Shown here piece by piece: positions 8,601-17,402 of a DNA stretch of 50,289 bases (position 1 is the first letter of the stretch; every line of letters starts with the position of its first letter). This DNA is from Halomonas eurihalina (GTDB lineage Bacteria; Pseudomonadota; Gammaproteobacteria; Pseudomonadales; Halomonadaceae): the NCBI RefSeq assembly GCF_008274785.1, contig NZ_VTPU01000020.1, forward strand, positions 1-50,289, in the 5' to 3' direction. A program made the position numbers and the translations under genes. Below the pieces are notes generated by a model. The model ran no database searches, had not been told where the DNA came from, and saw nothing but the letters and a program-made list of their open reading frames with translations.

Positions 8601-9052
8601 GAAGAAGCCTCCTGACGAGGTGTCGTGGTGTCGTCTTCGGCCGCCAGTGATTCGGGAAAACTCTCGATCAGCCGGCACAGGCTATGGCCGTCCGGTGTGC
8701 CATCGGGCATGTCGGACCAAGCTTCCAGCGCTTGTTCCATGCGCGATGCCAGTGCCTCGAGTTCACGAATTCGGGCGCGGATTTCCGGAAGGCGCTCGGC
8801 CATCAGGTCGCGGACCAGCGGGCAGGGCGAGTCGCCATGGTCGGCATGTTCGAGGATCTGGCGGATCTCGGCCACGCTGAAACCAAGCGTCCTGGAGCGC
8901 TGGATGAAGCGCAGGCGCTCCAGGTCGGTACCGTCGTAGCGCTGATAGCCGTTGTCGGGATCGCGCTCGGGAGCAAGCAGTCCCTCGCGAGTGTAATGGC
9001 GTACGGTTTCGGCGGTGACGCCGGCGTGGCGTGCCAGTTCGCTGACTTTCAT
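8597..9052 (-). CDS. MerR-family metal-responsive regulator of copA
   Basis: A 151-residue activator/repressor that bends its 19-bp-spaced promoter upon metal binding. The N-terminal winged helix is [19 protein letters not shown], a long dimerisation helix follows, then a short metal loop. Position in the operon argues for copper control like CueR. However, residue 77, a Ser in copper sensors (CueR), is Cys here (SPCPLV), and this Cys is the mark of divalent-metal sensors such as ZntR and CadR. The usual second loop Cys near 112 is missing; only C126 (HSLCRLIE) remains. Start chosen at MKVSEL, 34 bp from the -10 box. The metal specificity is therefore open. Confidence 0.9.
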   Translation of the reverse strand: MKVSELARHAGVTAETVRHYTREGLLAPERDPDNGYQRYDGTDLERLRFIQRSRTLGFSVAEIRQILEHADHGDSPCPLVRDLMAERLPEIRARIRELEALASRMEQALEAWSDMPDGTPDGHSLCRLIESFPESLAAEDDTTTPRQEASS

Positions 9053-9085
9053 GCCGTCCTCGTCTAAGTGATGGCGTTGCCGGCA

Positions 9086-9116
9086 GTTTAAAACCTTTGT
9101 GTAACACAAGGGTCAA
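9086..9116 (-). promoter_or_regulatory. MerR-type promoter/operator for the copA operon
   Basis: Read on the minus strand: -35 TTGACC (9116-9111), a 19-bp spacer (9110-9092) and -10 TTAAAC (9091-9086). The spacer holds a near-perfect dyad, ACCTTTGTGT (9093-9102) against ACACAAGGGT (9104-9113), one mismatch. The over-long 19-bp spacing with a central dyad is the hallmark of promoters activated by MerR-family proteins. The start codon of the regulator is 34 bp downstream. Confidence 0.9.
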
Positions 9117-9222
9117 GAGGGCGGCACGAAAGCCAATCTCGCGGTTTGGGGCCTTCGCGTAACCGATTGAAAAGAAAGCGGTCAAACGGGTGTGTGACTA
9201 AAGTATGAGCATGTTTTGCGTT

Positions 9223-9236
9223 AAAACGAACGTTTG
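9223..9236 (+). promoter_or_regulatory. PsrA-like operator upstream of fadL
   Basis: AAAAC-GAAC-GTTTG, an AAAC/GTTT inverted repeat separated by four bases, lies 102 bp before the fadL start. It fits the G/C-AAAC-N2-4-GTTT-G/C site of PsrA, a TetR-family fatty-acid-sensing regulator of pseudomonads. Whether this organism uses PsrA here is inference. The rest of the 9117-9337 spacer shows no clear promoter boxes. Confidence 0.45.
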
Positions 9237-9337
9237 GACTTGATCGTCGGGATGGGTTTCGCAAACACTGAAGCCACGTGACTGCCCCCGTGGCTAGCGA
9301 GATAACAATCACCCATCACGACTAGGGATGTCTGCTC

Positions 9338-10675
9338 ATGCAAAACCAGCTCAACAAGCTTACTGTCGCCGTGGCCTTGGCGTCTGCCGTGCTGGCGTCC
9401 AGCCAGGTCGCCGCGTCGGGTTTCCAGGTTCGTGAACAGAGCGCCAAGGCGCTGGGCAACGCCATGGCCGGGGCGGCAGCCGGTGCCGAGGATGTCAGCT
9501 ACATGACTTTCAACCCGGCGGCCATCGGTAATGTCGACGGAACCCAGGTGGCCGGTGGCATTTCCTATATCGATGCCAACTTCGAGTTGACCGACGCCGC
9601 GGCGGGCCCCGCCGGGCTGCCTTTGAGCTATGACCGTGGTGGCTCTCGCGAAGGGGGGGAGGAAGCCTGGGTGCCCAGCTTCGCCTTCAAGACGCAGCTT
9701 GATGACCAGTTCGACTTCGGTCTGTCGGTATCGGCGCCGTACGGCCTCTCGACGGAGTACGACAAGGGCTGGATTGGCCGCTATCACGCCATCGAGACCG
9801 ACCTGCAGACTATCGATATCCAGCCGACGCTGAACTATCGCGCTACCGATCGTCTCAACCTCGCCGTGGGGCTGAGGGCCCAGTATGCCGATGCAACGCT
9901 TTCCAATGCGATCGATCTCGGCGGAATGTCCGGCAGCCCGGCCTTGGTCGGCAATGCCGATGGCAAGGCCGAGGTCACCGGCGACGACTGGGGCTATGGC
10001 TACACCCTGGGGGCGCTGTTCCAGGCCACCGAGCGCACCCGTTTGGGGATCAGCTATCGCTCCGAGGTCGACCTGACGCTGGAGGGCGATGTCAACTACA
10101 GTGCCCGCAATGCTGCCGGCCAGCAGATTCTGGCAGGCGCCCAGGCCATGGGGCAGTTGCGGGATGCCGGGGGCACGGCGGATCTGACTACGCCGGCCAA
10201 CATGAACCTCGGCGTCTACCATCAGTTGACCGACCGTATCGCCCTGATGGCCAACGCCGAATGGACCGAGTGGAGCAGCTTCGATGAGCTGGTTGTCGAG
10301 TCCGGTGGCCAGGACCTGAGCACTACGACCGAGAACTGGGACGATACCTGGGCCTTCTCGGTGGGTGCCAACTACCAGCTTAACCGGGAGTGGATCCTGC
10401 GCGCTGGCCTGGGGGTCGACGAGTCGCCAGTGCCGGATAGCGAGCACCGTACGCCGCGCGTGCCGGATGCCGACCGCCAGTGGGCGACGCTCGGCGCGAC
10501 CTGGATGCCGACGCGAAACCTCGGCGTGTCGGCGGGCTATATGCGCGTGTTCGGCGATGATGGCGACATCAACCAGTCCGGCGCCAAGGCCGAGAATGCC
10601 ACTCGCGGCGATCTGTCCGGCACCTACGAGGTCGATGCCAACGTCTTCGCGCTCTCGGTGGATTACCGCTTCTAA
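9338..10675 (+). CDS. fadL: FadL/TodX-family outer-membrane hydrophobe channel
   Basis: A 445-residue outer-membrane beta-barrel for uptake of long-chain fatty acids or other hydrophobic compounds. A signal peptide (MQNQLNKLTVAVALASAVLA, cut near residue 26) is followed by the family N-terminal hatch: SGFQVREQSAKALGNAMAG and the conserved NPAAIG. The barrel follows and ends in ALSVDYRF with terminal Phe for BAM insertion. Length is that of E. coli FadL. It is a single gene with a putative fatty-acid-responsive operator upstream and a strong terminator 28 bp after the stop. Substrate range cannot be read from sequence. Confidence 0.92.
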   Translation: MQNQLNKLTVAVALASAVLASSQVAASGFQVREQSAKALGNAMAGAAAGAEDVSYMTFNPAAIGNVDGTQVAGGISYIDANFELTDAAAGPAGLPLSYDRGGSREGGEEAWVPSFAFKTQLDDQFDFGLSVSAPYGLSTEYDKGWIGRYHAIETDLQTIDIQPTLNYRATDRLNLAVGLRAQYADATLSNAIDLGGMSGSPALVGNADGKAEVTGDDWGYGYTLGALFQATERTRLGISYRSEVDLTLEGDVNYSARNAAGQQILAGAQAMGQLRDAGGTADLTTPANMNLGVYHQLTDRIALMANAEWTEWSSFDELVVESGGQDLSTTTENWDDTWAFSVGANYQLNREWILRAGLGVDESPVPDSEHRTPRVPDADRQWATLGATWMPTRNLGVSAGYMRVFGDDGDINQSGAKAENATRGDLSGTYEVDANVFALSVDYRF

Positions 10676-10702
10676 CGGCGCGGCCTTCGCGCTGCGTGAC
10701 CA

Positions 10703-10737
10703 CGACGGGACCCGGCCAAGGCCGGGTCCCGTCGTTT
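10703..10737. terminator. Strong terminator after fadL
   Basis: A 15-bp perfect stem, CGACGGGACCCGGCC (10703-10717) against its complement (10720-10734), with a 2-nt nominal loop and TTT following. It ends fadL and may also stop transcripts coming from the convergent porin gene. Confidence 0.85.
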
Positions 10738-10780
10738 CGTTGCCCTTTGCTGTTCTGTCTCCGAGGAATCGCCGCGCAGG

Positions 10781-10801
10781 GGCCGGGCCTCGTGCCCGGC
10801 C
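10781..10801. terminator. Hairpin at the 3' side of the porin gene
   Basis: GGCCGGGC (10781-10788) pairs with GCCCGGCC (10794-10801) over a 5-nt loop, 19 bp beyond the porin stop on the minus strand. It probably ends porin transcription together with the fadL terminator, though no long T-run is present. Confidence 0.5.
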
Positions 10802-10819
10802 GTGATGCTAGAGCGGTGC

Positions 10820-11944
10820 TCAGAAGTTGTAGCGCACCAGCAGGTTCGTTTCATCGTTGCCGATGTCACTTGCGCCGTCGGCATCGACGGAGTCGTCGAA
10901 CTTGCGCTCCAGGGCGATGATCAGGTTTTCGTCGAAGGTCAGCCAGGCCGCGCCGGCCAGGTAGAAGGCGCTGCGTGCTTCGGAGTCGCTGTCTTCCAGG
11001 CGGTTGAAGCCGGTGTAGAGCTGTACCTTGCCGGGCACCTGACCCTTGAGGTTGTACAGCGCCACCCCTTCGACGCCCCGGGCCTCGTCGACGATGCCGT
11101 CGGTCGTGTCGACGCCGCTGAAGTTGCCCTCGCGGATCAGGTTGTCGTAGCGGCCGCCGGTCAGCGCGAAATACCAGTTGCCCGGCGTCCAGCGTGCGGC
11201 GAGCAGGCCGGCATCGACGTTCTTCGAGCGCTTGCCGCCAGCGGCGGTCTTGGCGTCGATGGCGCTGTGGGTGTAGGTCGCGCCCAGCGACAGATCCTCG
11301 GTCGGCTGCCAGACAACGGCTCCCTGAGCGGTATAGTCGCGCTCGAAGCCGGTCAGGTTGCCGGTATAGCCGGCCCCGGTCGGCACATCGTCGCGGGAGG
11401 TCTGGTAGAGCACCCCGAGGCTCCAGTCGCCCCAGGTGTTCTTGTAGGACACTGCATTGTCGGGTCGGCCATTGCCCTCGAAGCCGCCGTCGCTGAAGGC
11501 GCCGTTGAAGCTGCCCTGGGCGGTGGCGCCGTTGTACCAGAACCAGTCGGTCCAGTAGGCGACCATGTCGTACCACAGCGAATATTGCTTGCCGATCAGA
11601 AGGGTGCCGTAGTCGTCATGGCGCACGCCGGCGTAGAGCATGCGCTTGTAATGACCGTCGTTGCCGTGCTCGAAGAAGGGGTCGAAGCCCCATTCGGCGC
11701 GTGCCACGGATGACCAGCCGTGCTCGAACTCATGCTCGTGGATCAGGCGAATGCGCGAGCCGGCATTGGTCGGGTCGTGGTCATCATCGACGTTGTCGAT
11801 GAAGCTGCTGCCGGCCGCGATACGACCGCTGATGGTGAGCTTGTCCTTGTCGGTTTCGTAGGCCGTGAAGGCCAGTGCCTGCTGGGTGGCGAGGGTGGCG
11901 CCGATGGCGACGGCCAGCCCGGTCAGTTTGTAGTGATGGAACAT
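10820..11944 (-). CDS. Gram-negative general porin
   Basis: A 374-residue outer-membrane porin. A cleavable signal peptide (MFHHYKLTGLAVAIGATLA, cut after QQALA) precedes alternating beta-strands, including a GRIAAGSSF first strand, the eyelet-loop region near NGATAQGSFNGAF, and a terminal strand NLLVRYNF ending in Phe, the insertion signal. It is strongly acidic on the predicted loops (for example DNVDDDHDP), as expected in a halophile. Such porins are trimeric diffusion channels. Specificity for cations, anions or peptides is not readable; adjacency to a peptide importer is suggestive only. A leader ORF and hairpin lie upstream. Confidence 0.88.
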   Translation of the reverse strand: MFHHYKLTGLAVAIGATLATQQALAFTAYETDKDKLTISGRIAAGSSFIDNVDDDHDPTNAGSRIRLIHEHEFEHGWSSVARAEWGFDPFFEHGNDGHYKRMLYAGVRHDDYGTLLIGKQYSLWYDMVAYWTDWFWYNGATAQGSFNGAFSDGGFEGNGRPDNAVSYKNTWGDWSLGVLYQTSRDDVPTGAGYTGNLTGFERDYTAQGAVVWQPTEDLSLGATYTHSAIDAKTAAGGKRSKNVDAGLLAARWTPGNWYFALTGGRYDNLIREGNFSGVDTTDGIVDEARGVEGVALYNLKGQVPGKVQLYTGFNRLEDSDSEARSAFYLAGAAWLTFDENLIIALERKFDDSVDADGASDIGNDETNLLVRYNF

Positions 11945-12017
11945 GCCAAACCTTTTGGGTTGTTGTGTTTCTTGTGAATCCGCGGATGGCGGAGCGGCTC
12001 GTTGACGGTCGGATCGG

Positions 12018-12042
12018 CCGGCAGCGAGCGAAATGCTGCCGG
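12018..12042 (-). promoter_or_regulatory. Hairpin in the porin leader
   Basis: CCGGCAGC (12018-12025) and GCTGCCGG (12035-12042) form a perfect 8-bp stem with a 9-nt loop. It lies between a candidate 12-codon leader ORF and the porin start. No T-run follows on the minus strand, so it is more likely an mRNA structure than a terminator. Confidence 0.4.
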
Positions 12043-12047
12043 GCGTG

Positions 12048-12086
12048 TCATGGCGGTATGCCAGTCGTGATCATGCCGTCCTGCAT
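12048..12086 (-). CDS. Candidate 12-residue leader peptide upstream of the porin
   Basis: On the minus strand AAGGAG is placed 7 nt before an ATG at 12086-12084, a better ribosome site than the porin's own. The ORF encodes MQDGMITTGIPP and stops at 12048, 104 bp before the porin start. It may be a regulatory uORF, or a chance ATG next to a purine-rich run. No protein function is claimed. Confidence 0.25.
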   Translation of the reverse strand: MQDGMITTGIPP

Positions 12087-12149
12087 GAGCGGTCTCCTTT
12101 GCGGGTGAATGAAGGGCCGAGCCCTGGCGTATGGCCGCAGTCGCCTCTG

Positions 12150-12171
12150 GCGGGCGCCTGAGGGCGCCCGC
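12150..12171 (-). terminator. Hairpin ending the opp operon
   Basis: GCGGGCGCC (12150-12158), loop TGAG, GGCGCCCGC (12163-12171): a perfect 9-bp stem 33 bp beyond the stop codon of the ATPase gene. It is the likely end of the five-gene operon, although a T-run is weak. Confidence 0.6.
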
Positions 12172-12203
12172 GGCCGGATGGGAGAGTCGGAATCCGTCGC
12201 TCG

Positions 12204-13802
<1,599 letters not shown>

Positions 13803-13811
13803 GGCGTCCTC

Positions 13812-14738
13812 CTAGCGGGTCTTGGGGTCCAGGGCGTCGCGCAAGCCATCGCCCAGGAAGTTGAGACAGAACAGCGTCATCGCCAGGAACACCGAGGGCA
13901 CCAGCAGCATCCAGGGGGAGCTCTGCATCATGTCGGTGCCTTCGGAAATCAGCACGCCCCAGCTGGTCAGTGGCTCCTGCACGCCGAGGCCGAGAAACGA
14001 CAGGAAACTCTCGAGCAGGATGACCTTGGGCACGGTCAGGGTGACGTAGACGATCACCGGGCCGATGGCATTGGGTATCAGGTGGCGGGTGACGATCCGG
14101 GAGTCGCGCACGCCCAGGGCGTGGGCCGCCTCGACGAACTCGCGCTGCTTGAGCGCCAGGGTCTGGCCGCGCACGATGCGTGCCATGTCCAGCCACTCCA
14201 CGGCGCCGATGGCGGCGTAGATCAGCAGGATGTTGCGGCCGAACACCACCATCAGCAGGATCACCAGGAACATGAAGGGCAGCGAGTACATGATGTCGAC
14301 GAAGCGCATCATGATGTTGTCCACCCGGCCGCCGAGATAGCCGGAGATGGCGCCGTAGAGCACGCCGATCACCAGGCTGACGAGGCTCGCCACCAGGGCC
14401 ACCGACAGCGAGACCCGGCCGCCGTACAAGGTGCGGGTGAGCAGGTCGCGGCCGTTGGCGTCGGTGCCGAGGAAGTGCCCGCCCTCCAGGCTCGGCGGAG
14501 CATTGAAGGCATTCCAGTCGACCTCCGCCAGCCCCCAGGGCAGGACATAGGGGCCGAACAGGCAGATCAGGGTGATCACGATCAGCATCACCAGGCTGAC
14601 CATGGCCGCGCGGTTCTGCTTGAGTCGCCGCCAGGCATCGCGCGTCAGGCTCTCGCCGGCTGCCGGCGCTGCACCCGGAGCGAGATCATCGCCCGGGGCA
14701 TGACGGTCGCCGTCGTGGGTAAGGGGTTCAGTGGTCAT
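13812..14738 (-). CDS. oppC: Oligopeptide ABC transporter permease OppC
   Basis: A 308-residue inner-membrane permease. The N-terminal cytoplasmic tail (about 40 residues, acidic and proline-rich) is longer than usual. One span near 45-65, then GTDANGRDLLTRTLYGGRVS, the conserved entry to the BPD transmembrane domain, and about five further spans. The EAA loop that docks the ATPase is EAAHALGVRDSRIVTRHLIP. It ends LGDGLRDALDPKTR, almost identical to the OppC family ending. It lies between oppB and the fused ATPase gene with short spacing, so one transcript is likely. Confidence 0.94.
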   Translation of the reverse strand: MTTEPLTHDGDRHAPGDDLAPGAAPAAGESLTRDAWRRLKQNRAAMVSLVMLIVITLICLFGPYVLPWGLAEVDWNAFNAPPSLEGGHFLGTDANGRDLLTRTLYGGRVSLSVALVASLVSLVIGVLYGAISGYLGGRVDNIMMRFVDIMYSLPFMFLVILLMVVFGRNILLIYAAIGAVEWLDMARIVRGQTLALKQREFVEAAHALGVRDSRIVTRHLIPNAIGPVIVYVTLTVPKVILLESFLSFLGLGVQEPLTSWGVLISEGTDMMQSSPWMLLVPSVFLAMTLFCLNFLGDGLRDALDPKTR

Positions 14739-14758
14739 GGCTATCCGCTCCCTGCGGG

Positions 14759-15685
14759 TCAGTCGTCATGGCGGATCTGCGGATCCAGCGCGGAATAGAG
14801 CAGGTCGACGATCAGGTTCATCAGCACGATCAGCGCGCCGTAGAACACCACCGTGCCCATCACCAGGGTGTAATCACGATTGAGCGCGCCCTGCACGAAG
14901 TAGCGACCGATGCCGGGGATGCCGAAGATCTGCTCGATCACCACCGAGCCGGTGATGATCCCGGCGACGGCCGGCCCGAGGTAGGACGTCACCGGCAGCA
15001 ACGCCGGGCGCAGCGCGTGACGCCAGATGACCTGGGACTCAGCCAGCCCCTTGGCCCGGGCGGTGCGGATGTAGTGGCTGCCCAGCACCTCGATCATGCT
15101 GGCGCGCATCATCCGCGCGATGTAGGCGATCTGCTGGATCGACAGGGCGATGACCGGCAGCACCAGATTGGGCAGGGCGCCGCCGTTCCAGCCGCCGGCC
15201 GGCAGCCAGGCCAGCAGCACGCCAAACACCAGCGCCAGGATCGGCGCGATGACGAAGTTGGGAATCGCGATGCCGGCCAGTGCCGTGCCCATCACCAGGT
15301 AGTCGATGGTCGAGTTGCGCTTGAGCGCGGCGATCACGCCCAGCGGCAGGCCCAGCAACAGGGCCAGCAGGATCGCCAGCCCGCCGATCTCCAGGCTGAC
15401 CGGGAAGCCCTGCATGATCAGCTCGGTGACCGAGAAGTCCTTGTACTTGAAGGAGGGGCCGAAGTCGCCCTGCAACAGGTTGCCCATGTAGCGCAGGTAC
15501 TGCATCGGCAAGGGCTCGTCCAGATGATAGGCGGCCATCAGGTTGGCCTCGATCTCCGGCGGCAGGGCCCGTTCGCCGTCGAAGGGGCCGCCGGGGGCGA
15601 TGCGCATCAGAAAGAACGAGATGGTGATCACGATCAGCATCGTGGGAATGGCCTGCAGCAGCCGTTTCAGCGTATAGCTCAGCAT
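14759..15685 (-). CDS. oppB: Oligopeptide ABC transporter permease OppB
   Basis: A 308-residue inner-membrane permease with six predicted spans, the first at MLSYTLKRLLQAIPTMLIVI. The EAA-type coupling loop is ARAKGLAESQVIWRHALRPA, followed by GSVVIEQIFGIPGIGRYF and the ending YSALDPQIRHDD, all typical of OppB. It pairs with OppC to form the peptide pore. Gene order on the minus strand is binding protein, OppB, OppC, ATPase. Confidence 0.95.
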   Translation of the reverse strand: MLSYTLKRLLQAIPTMLIVITISFFLMRIAPGGPFDGERALPPEIEANLMAAYHLDEPLPMQYLRYMGNLLQGDFGPSFKYKDFSVTELIMQGFPVSLEIGGLAILLALLLGLPLGVIAALKRNSTIDYLVMGTALAGIAIPNFVIAPILALVFGVLLAWLPAGGWNGGALPNLVLPVIALSIQQIAYIARMMRASMIEVLGSHYIRTARAKGLAESQVIWRHALRPALLPVTSYLGPAVAGIITGSVVIEQIFGIPGIGRYFVQGALNRDYTLVMGTVVFYGALIVLMNLIVDLLYSALDPQIRHDD

Positions 15686-15739
15686 GACGGCCTCCGGGGC
15701 ATGGGGCGATGATGTGGGGCGGTAGGGAACATCACGGGG

Positions 15740-17323
15740 CTAGTCCTCGAGCTGGATGTAGCGCAGTGGGTGAACGTCGATGGCGGTGGTCTGCCAGCCC
15801 TTGACCTCGGGGGCGACCAGGTGAGCGCTGACATAGTCGTAGAGCGGCAGCAGGGCGTGGTCGTCGAGCAGCATCTGCTCGGCTCGAGTCATCAGCTCGG
15901 CGCGGCGCTCGGTGTCCAGCTCTCGGGTGCTGCGCTCGACCAGGGCGTCGTAGTCCTCGTTGCGATAGCCGGAGCTGCGCTGTGCGGAGCCGCCCTCGGC
16001 ATAGGCGTTGAGAAAGTCGTAGGGGTCGTTGATGGTGGCGGCCATGCCGTAGCGGGCGATCTCGAAGTCGCCCTCGTTGACCGTCGCGAAGTGCACGGCT
16101 GCCTCGGCGTTGATCAGCTCCACCTCGACGCCCAGCGGCTTCCACATGGCGGCCACGGCCACGGCGATCTTCTTGTGGTCCTCGAGGGTGTTGTAGCGCA
16201 GCGTCACGCGCAGCGGGTTGTCGGGGCCGTAGCCGGCCTCTTGCATCAGGCGCTTGGCCCGCGCCAGTCGTTGCTCCATCGGCTGCTCGGCGAGCGCCAG
16301 CGAGCCGTGGGTGCCGCCCTCGGTGGCGCGCGGCACATACCAGTACGAGGCACGTTGCCCCATGCCGAGGATGCGATCGGTGATCACCTCGCGCCGCACG
16401 GCGAGGCTGAGCGCCTCGCGCACGCGTTCGTCGGCCAGTGGCTGGCCGTCACGCAGGTTGAACATGTAGAAGTATTCGGCGACCAGCGGCCCCACGCGGA
16501 GGGACTCGCCGAGATTGTCCTTCACCCAGTCGAAACGCGAGGCGGGCACGCCGGAGTAGGAGATGTCCAGGTCTCCGGCGCGAAAGCGGTTGAGGGCGGA
16601 ACCGATGTCGTCGATGGGATAGAAGGTCACGCCGTCCAGGGAGACCGTGTCGGCGTCGTGGAAGTGCGGGTTCCGCTCGAGGTCGATGCGTGCCTGGGGG
16701 CGCCATTCCTGCAGGGTGAAGGCGCCGCTCGACACCATGGTGCCGGGGCGGGTCCATTCATCTCCGGCTTTCTCGACGAGATGGCGGGGCAGTGGTGCGG
16801 CCTCGCCCATGGCCAGCGCCTGCAGGAAGTAGGCGGTGGGCTCGTCGAGCTGGATGACCAGGGTGTGTTCGTCCGGTGCCGAAACGCCAAGCTCGCTCGG
16901 CTCGACCTGGCCGGTATTGACTGCCCGGGCGTTTTTTATCGGGTAATAGAGATTGGCGTTGTGGCTGGCGATGGCCGGTTTCAGCAGGCGCCGCAGGGCG
17001 AAGACGGCGTCGTCGGCGGTGATCGGCGTGCCGTCGGACCACTCGGCCTGGCGCAAGTGGAAGGTGTAGGTGGTGCCGTCGTCGCTGATGGTCCAGGACT
17101 CGGCGAGGCCGGGAATCAGGCTGCCATCGGCGGCATAGGTGACCAGGCGCTCGAAGAGGGCGCGGGTGATACGGGTCTCCCAGACACCGTTGGTCTTCTG
17201 GGGATCGAGCGTACCGGGTTCGGCGCCATTGCCGACCTGCAGGACGGCGGCAGGGGCACTCTGCGCCGCGCTAGCCACCAGGGTGGCCAGCAGCGCCGCA
17301 CGCGTGAAACGGTGAGACAACAT
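15740..17323 (-). CDS. oppA: Oligopeptide-binding periplasmic protein (first copy beside oppB)
   Basis: A 527-residue solute-binding protein of the SBP_bac_5 family. The signal peptide (MLSHRFTRAALLATLVASAA, cut near APAA) is followed by NGAEPGTLDPQKTNGVWE, the conserved opening of the OppA fold. It lacks a lipobox Cys, so it is likely free in the periplasm. It delivers peptides to OppBC. It lies next to a second paralogue (17403-18986) with which it shares most landmarks, for example YGPDNPLRVTLRYNT against YGPDNPLQLRLRYNT. Both were probably produced by tandem duplication and may differ in peptide preference. Confidence 0.93.
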   Translation of the reverse strand: MLSHRFTRAALLATLVASAAQSAPAAVLQVGNGAEPGTLDPQKTNGVWETRITRALFERLVTYAADGSLIPGLAESWTISDDGTTYTFHLRQAEWSDGTPITADDAVFALRRLLKPAIASHNANLYYPIKNARAVNTGQVEPSELGVSAPDEHTLVIQLDEPTAYFLQALAMGEAAPLPRHLVEKAGDEWTRPGTMVSSGAFTLQEWRPQARIDLERNPHFHDADTVSLDGVTFYPIDDIGSALNRFRAGDLDISYSGVPASRFDWVKDNLGESLRVGPLVAEYFYMFNLRDGQPLADERVREALSLAVRREVITDRILGMGQRASYWYVPRATEGGTHGSLALAEQPMEQRLARAKRLMQEAGYGPDNPLRVTLRYNTLEDHKKIAVAVAAMWKPLGVEVELINAEAAVHFATVNEGDFEIARYGMAATINDPYDFLNAYAEGGSAQRSSGYRNEDYDALVERSTRELDTERRAELMTRAEQMLLDDHALLPLYDYVSAHLVAPEVKGWQTTAIDVHPLRYIQLED

Positions 17324-17357
17324 GGGGCATTCCTTCGCGAGAGAACATCGACGGTAT

Positions 17358-17386
17358 GGCGCGCTCTACCGGGGGGGGAGCGCGCC
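17358..17386 (-). promoter_or_regulatory. Intercistronic hairpin between the two oppA genes
   Basis: GGCGCGCTC (17358-17366) pairs perfectly with GAGCGCGCC (17378-17386) around an 11-nt loop rich in G. It lies in the 79-bp gap after the first oppA gene on the minus strand. Structures after a binding-protein gene often protect the upstream mRNA and so raise that protein relative to the rest of the operon. That role is inference. Confidence 0.55.
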
Positions 17387-17402
17387 GCTCACGGTTCGAG
17401 GA

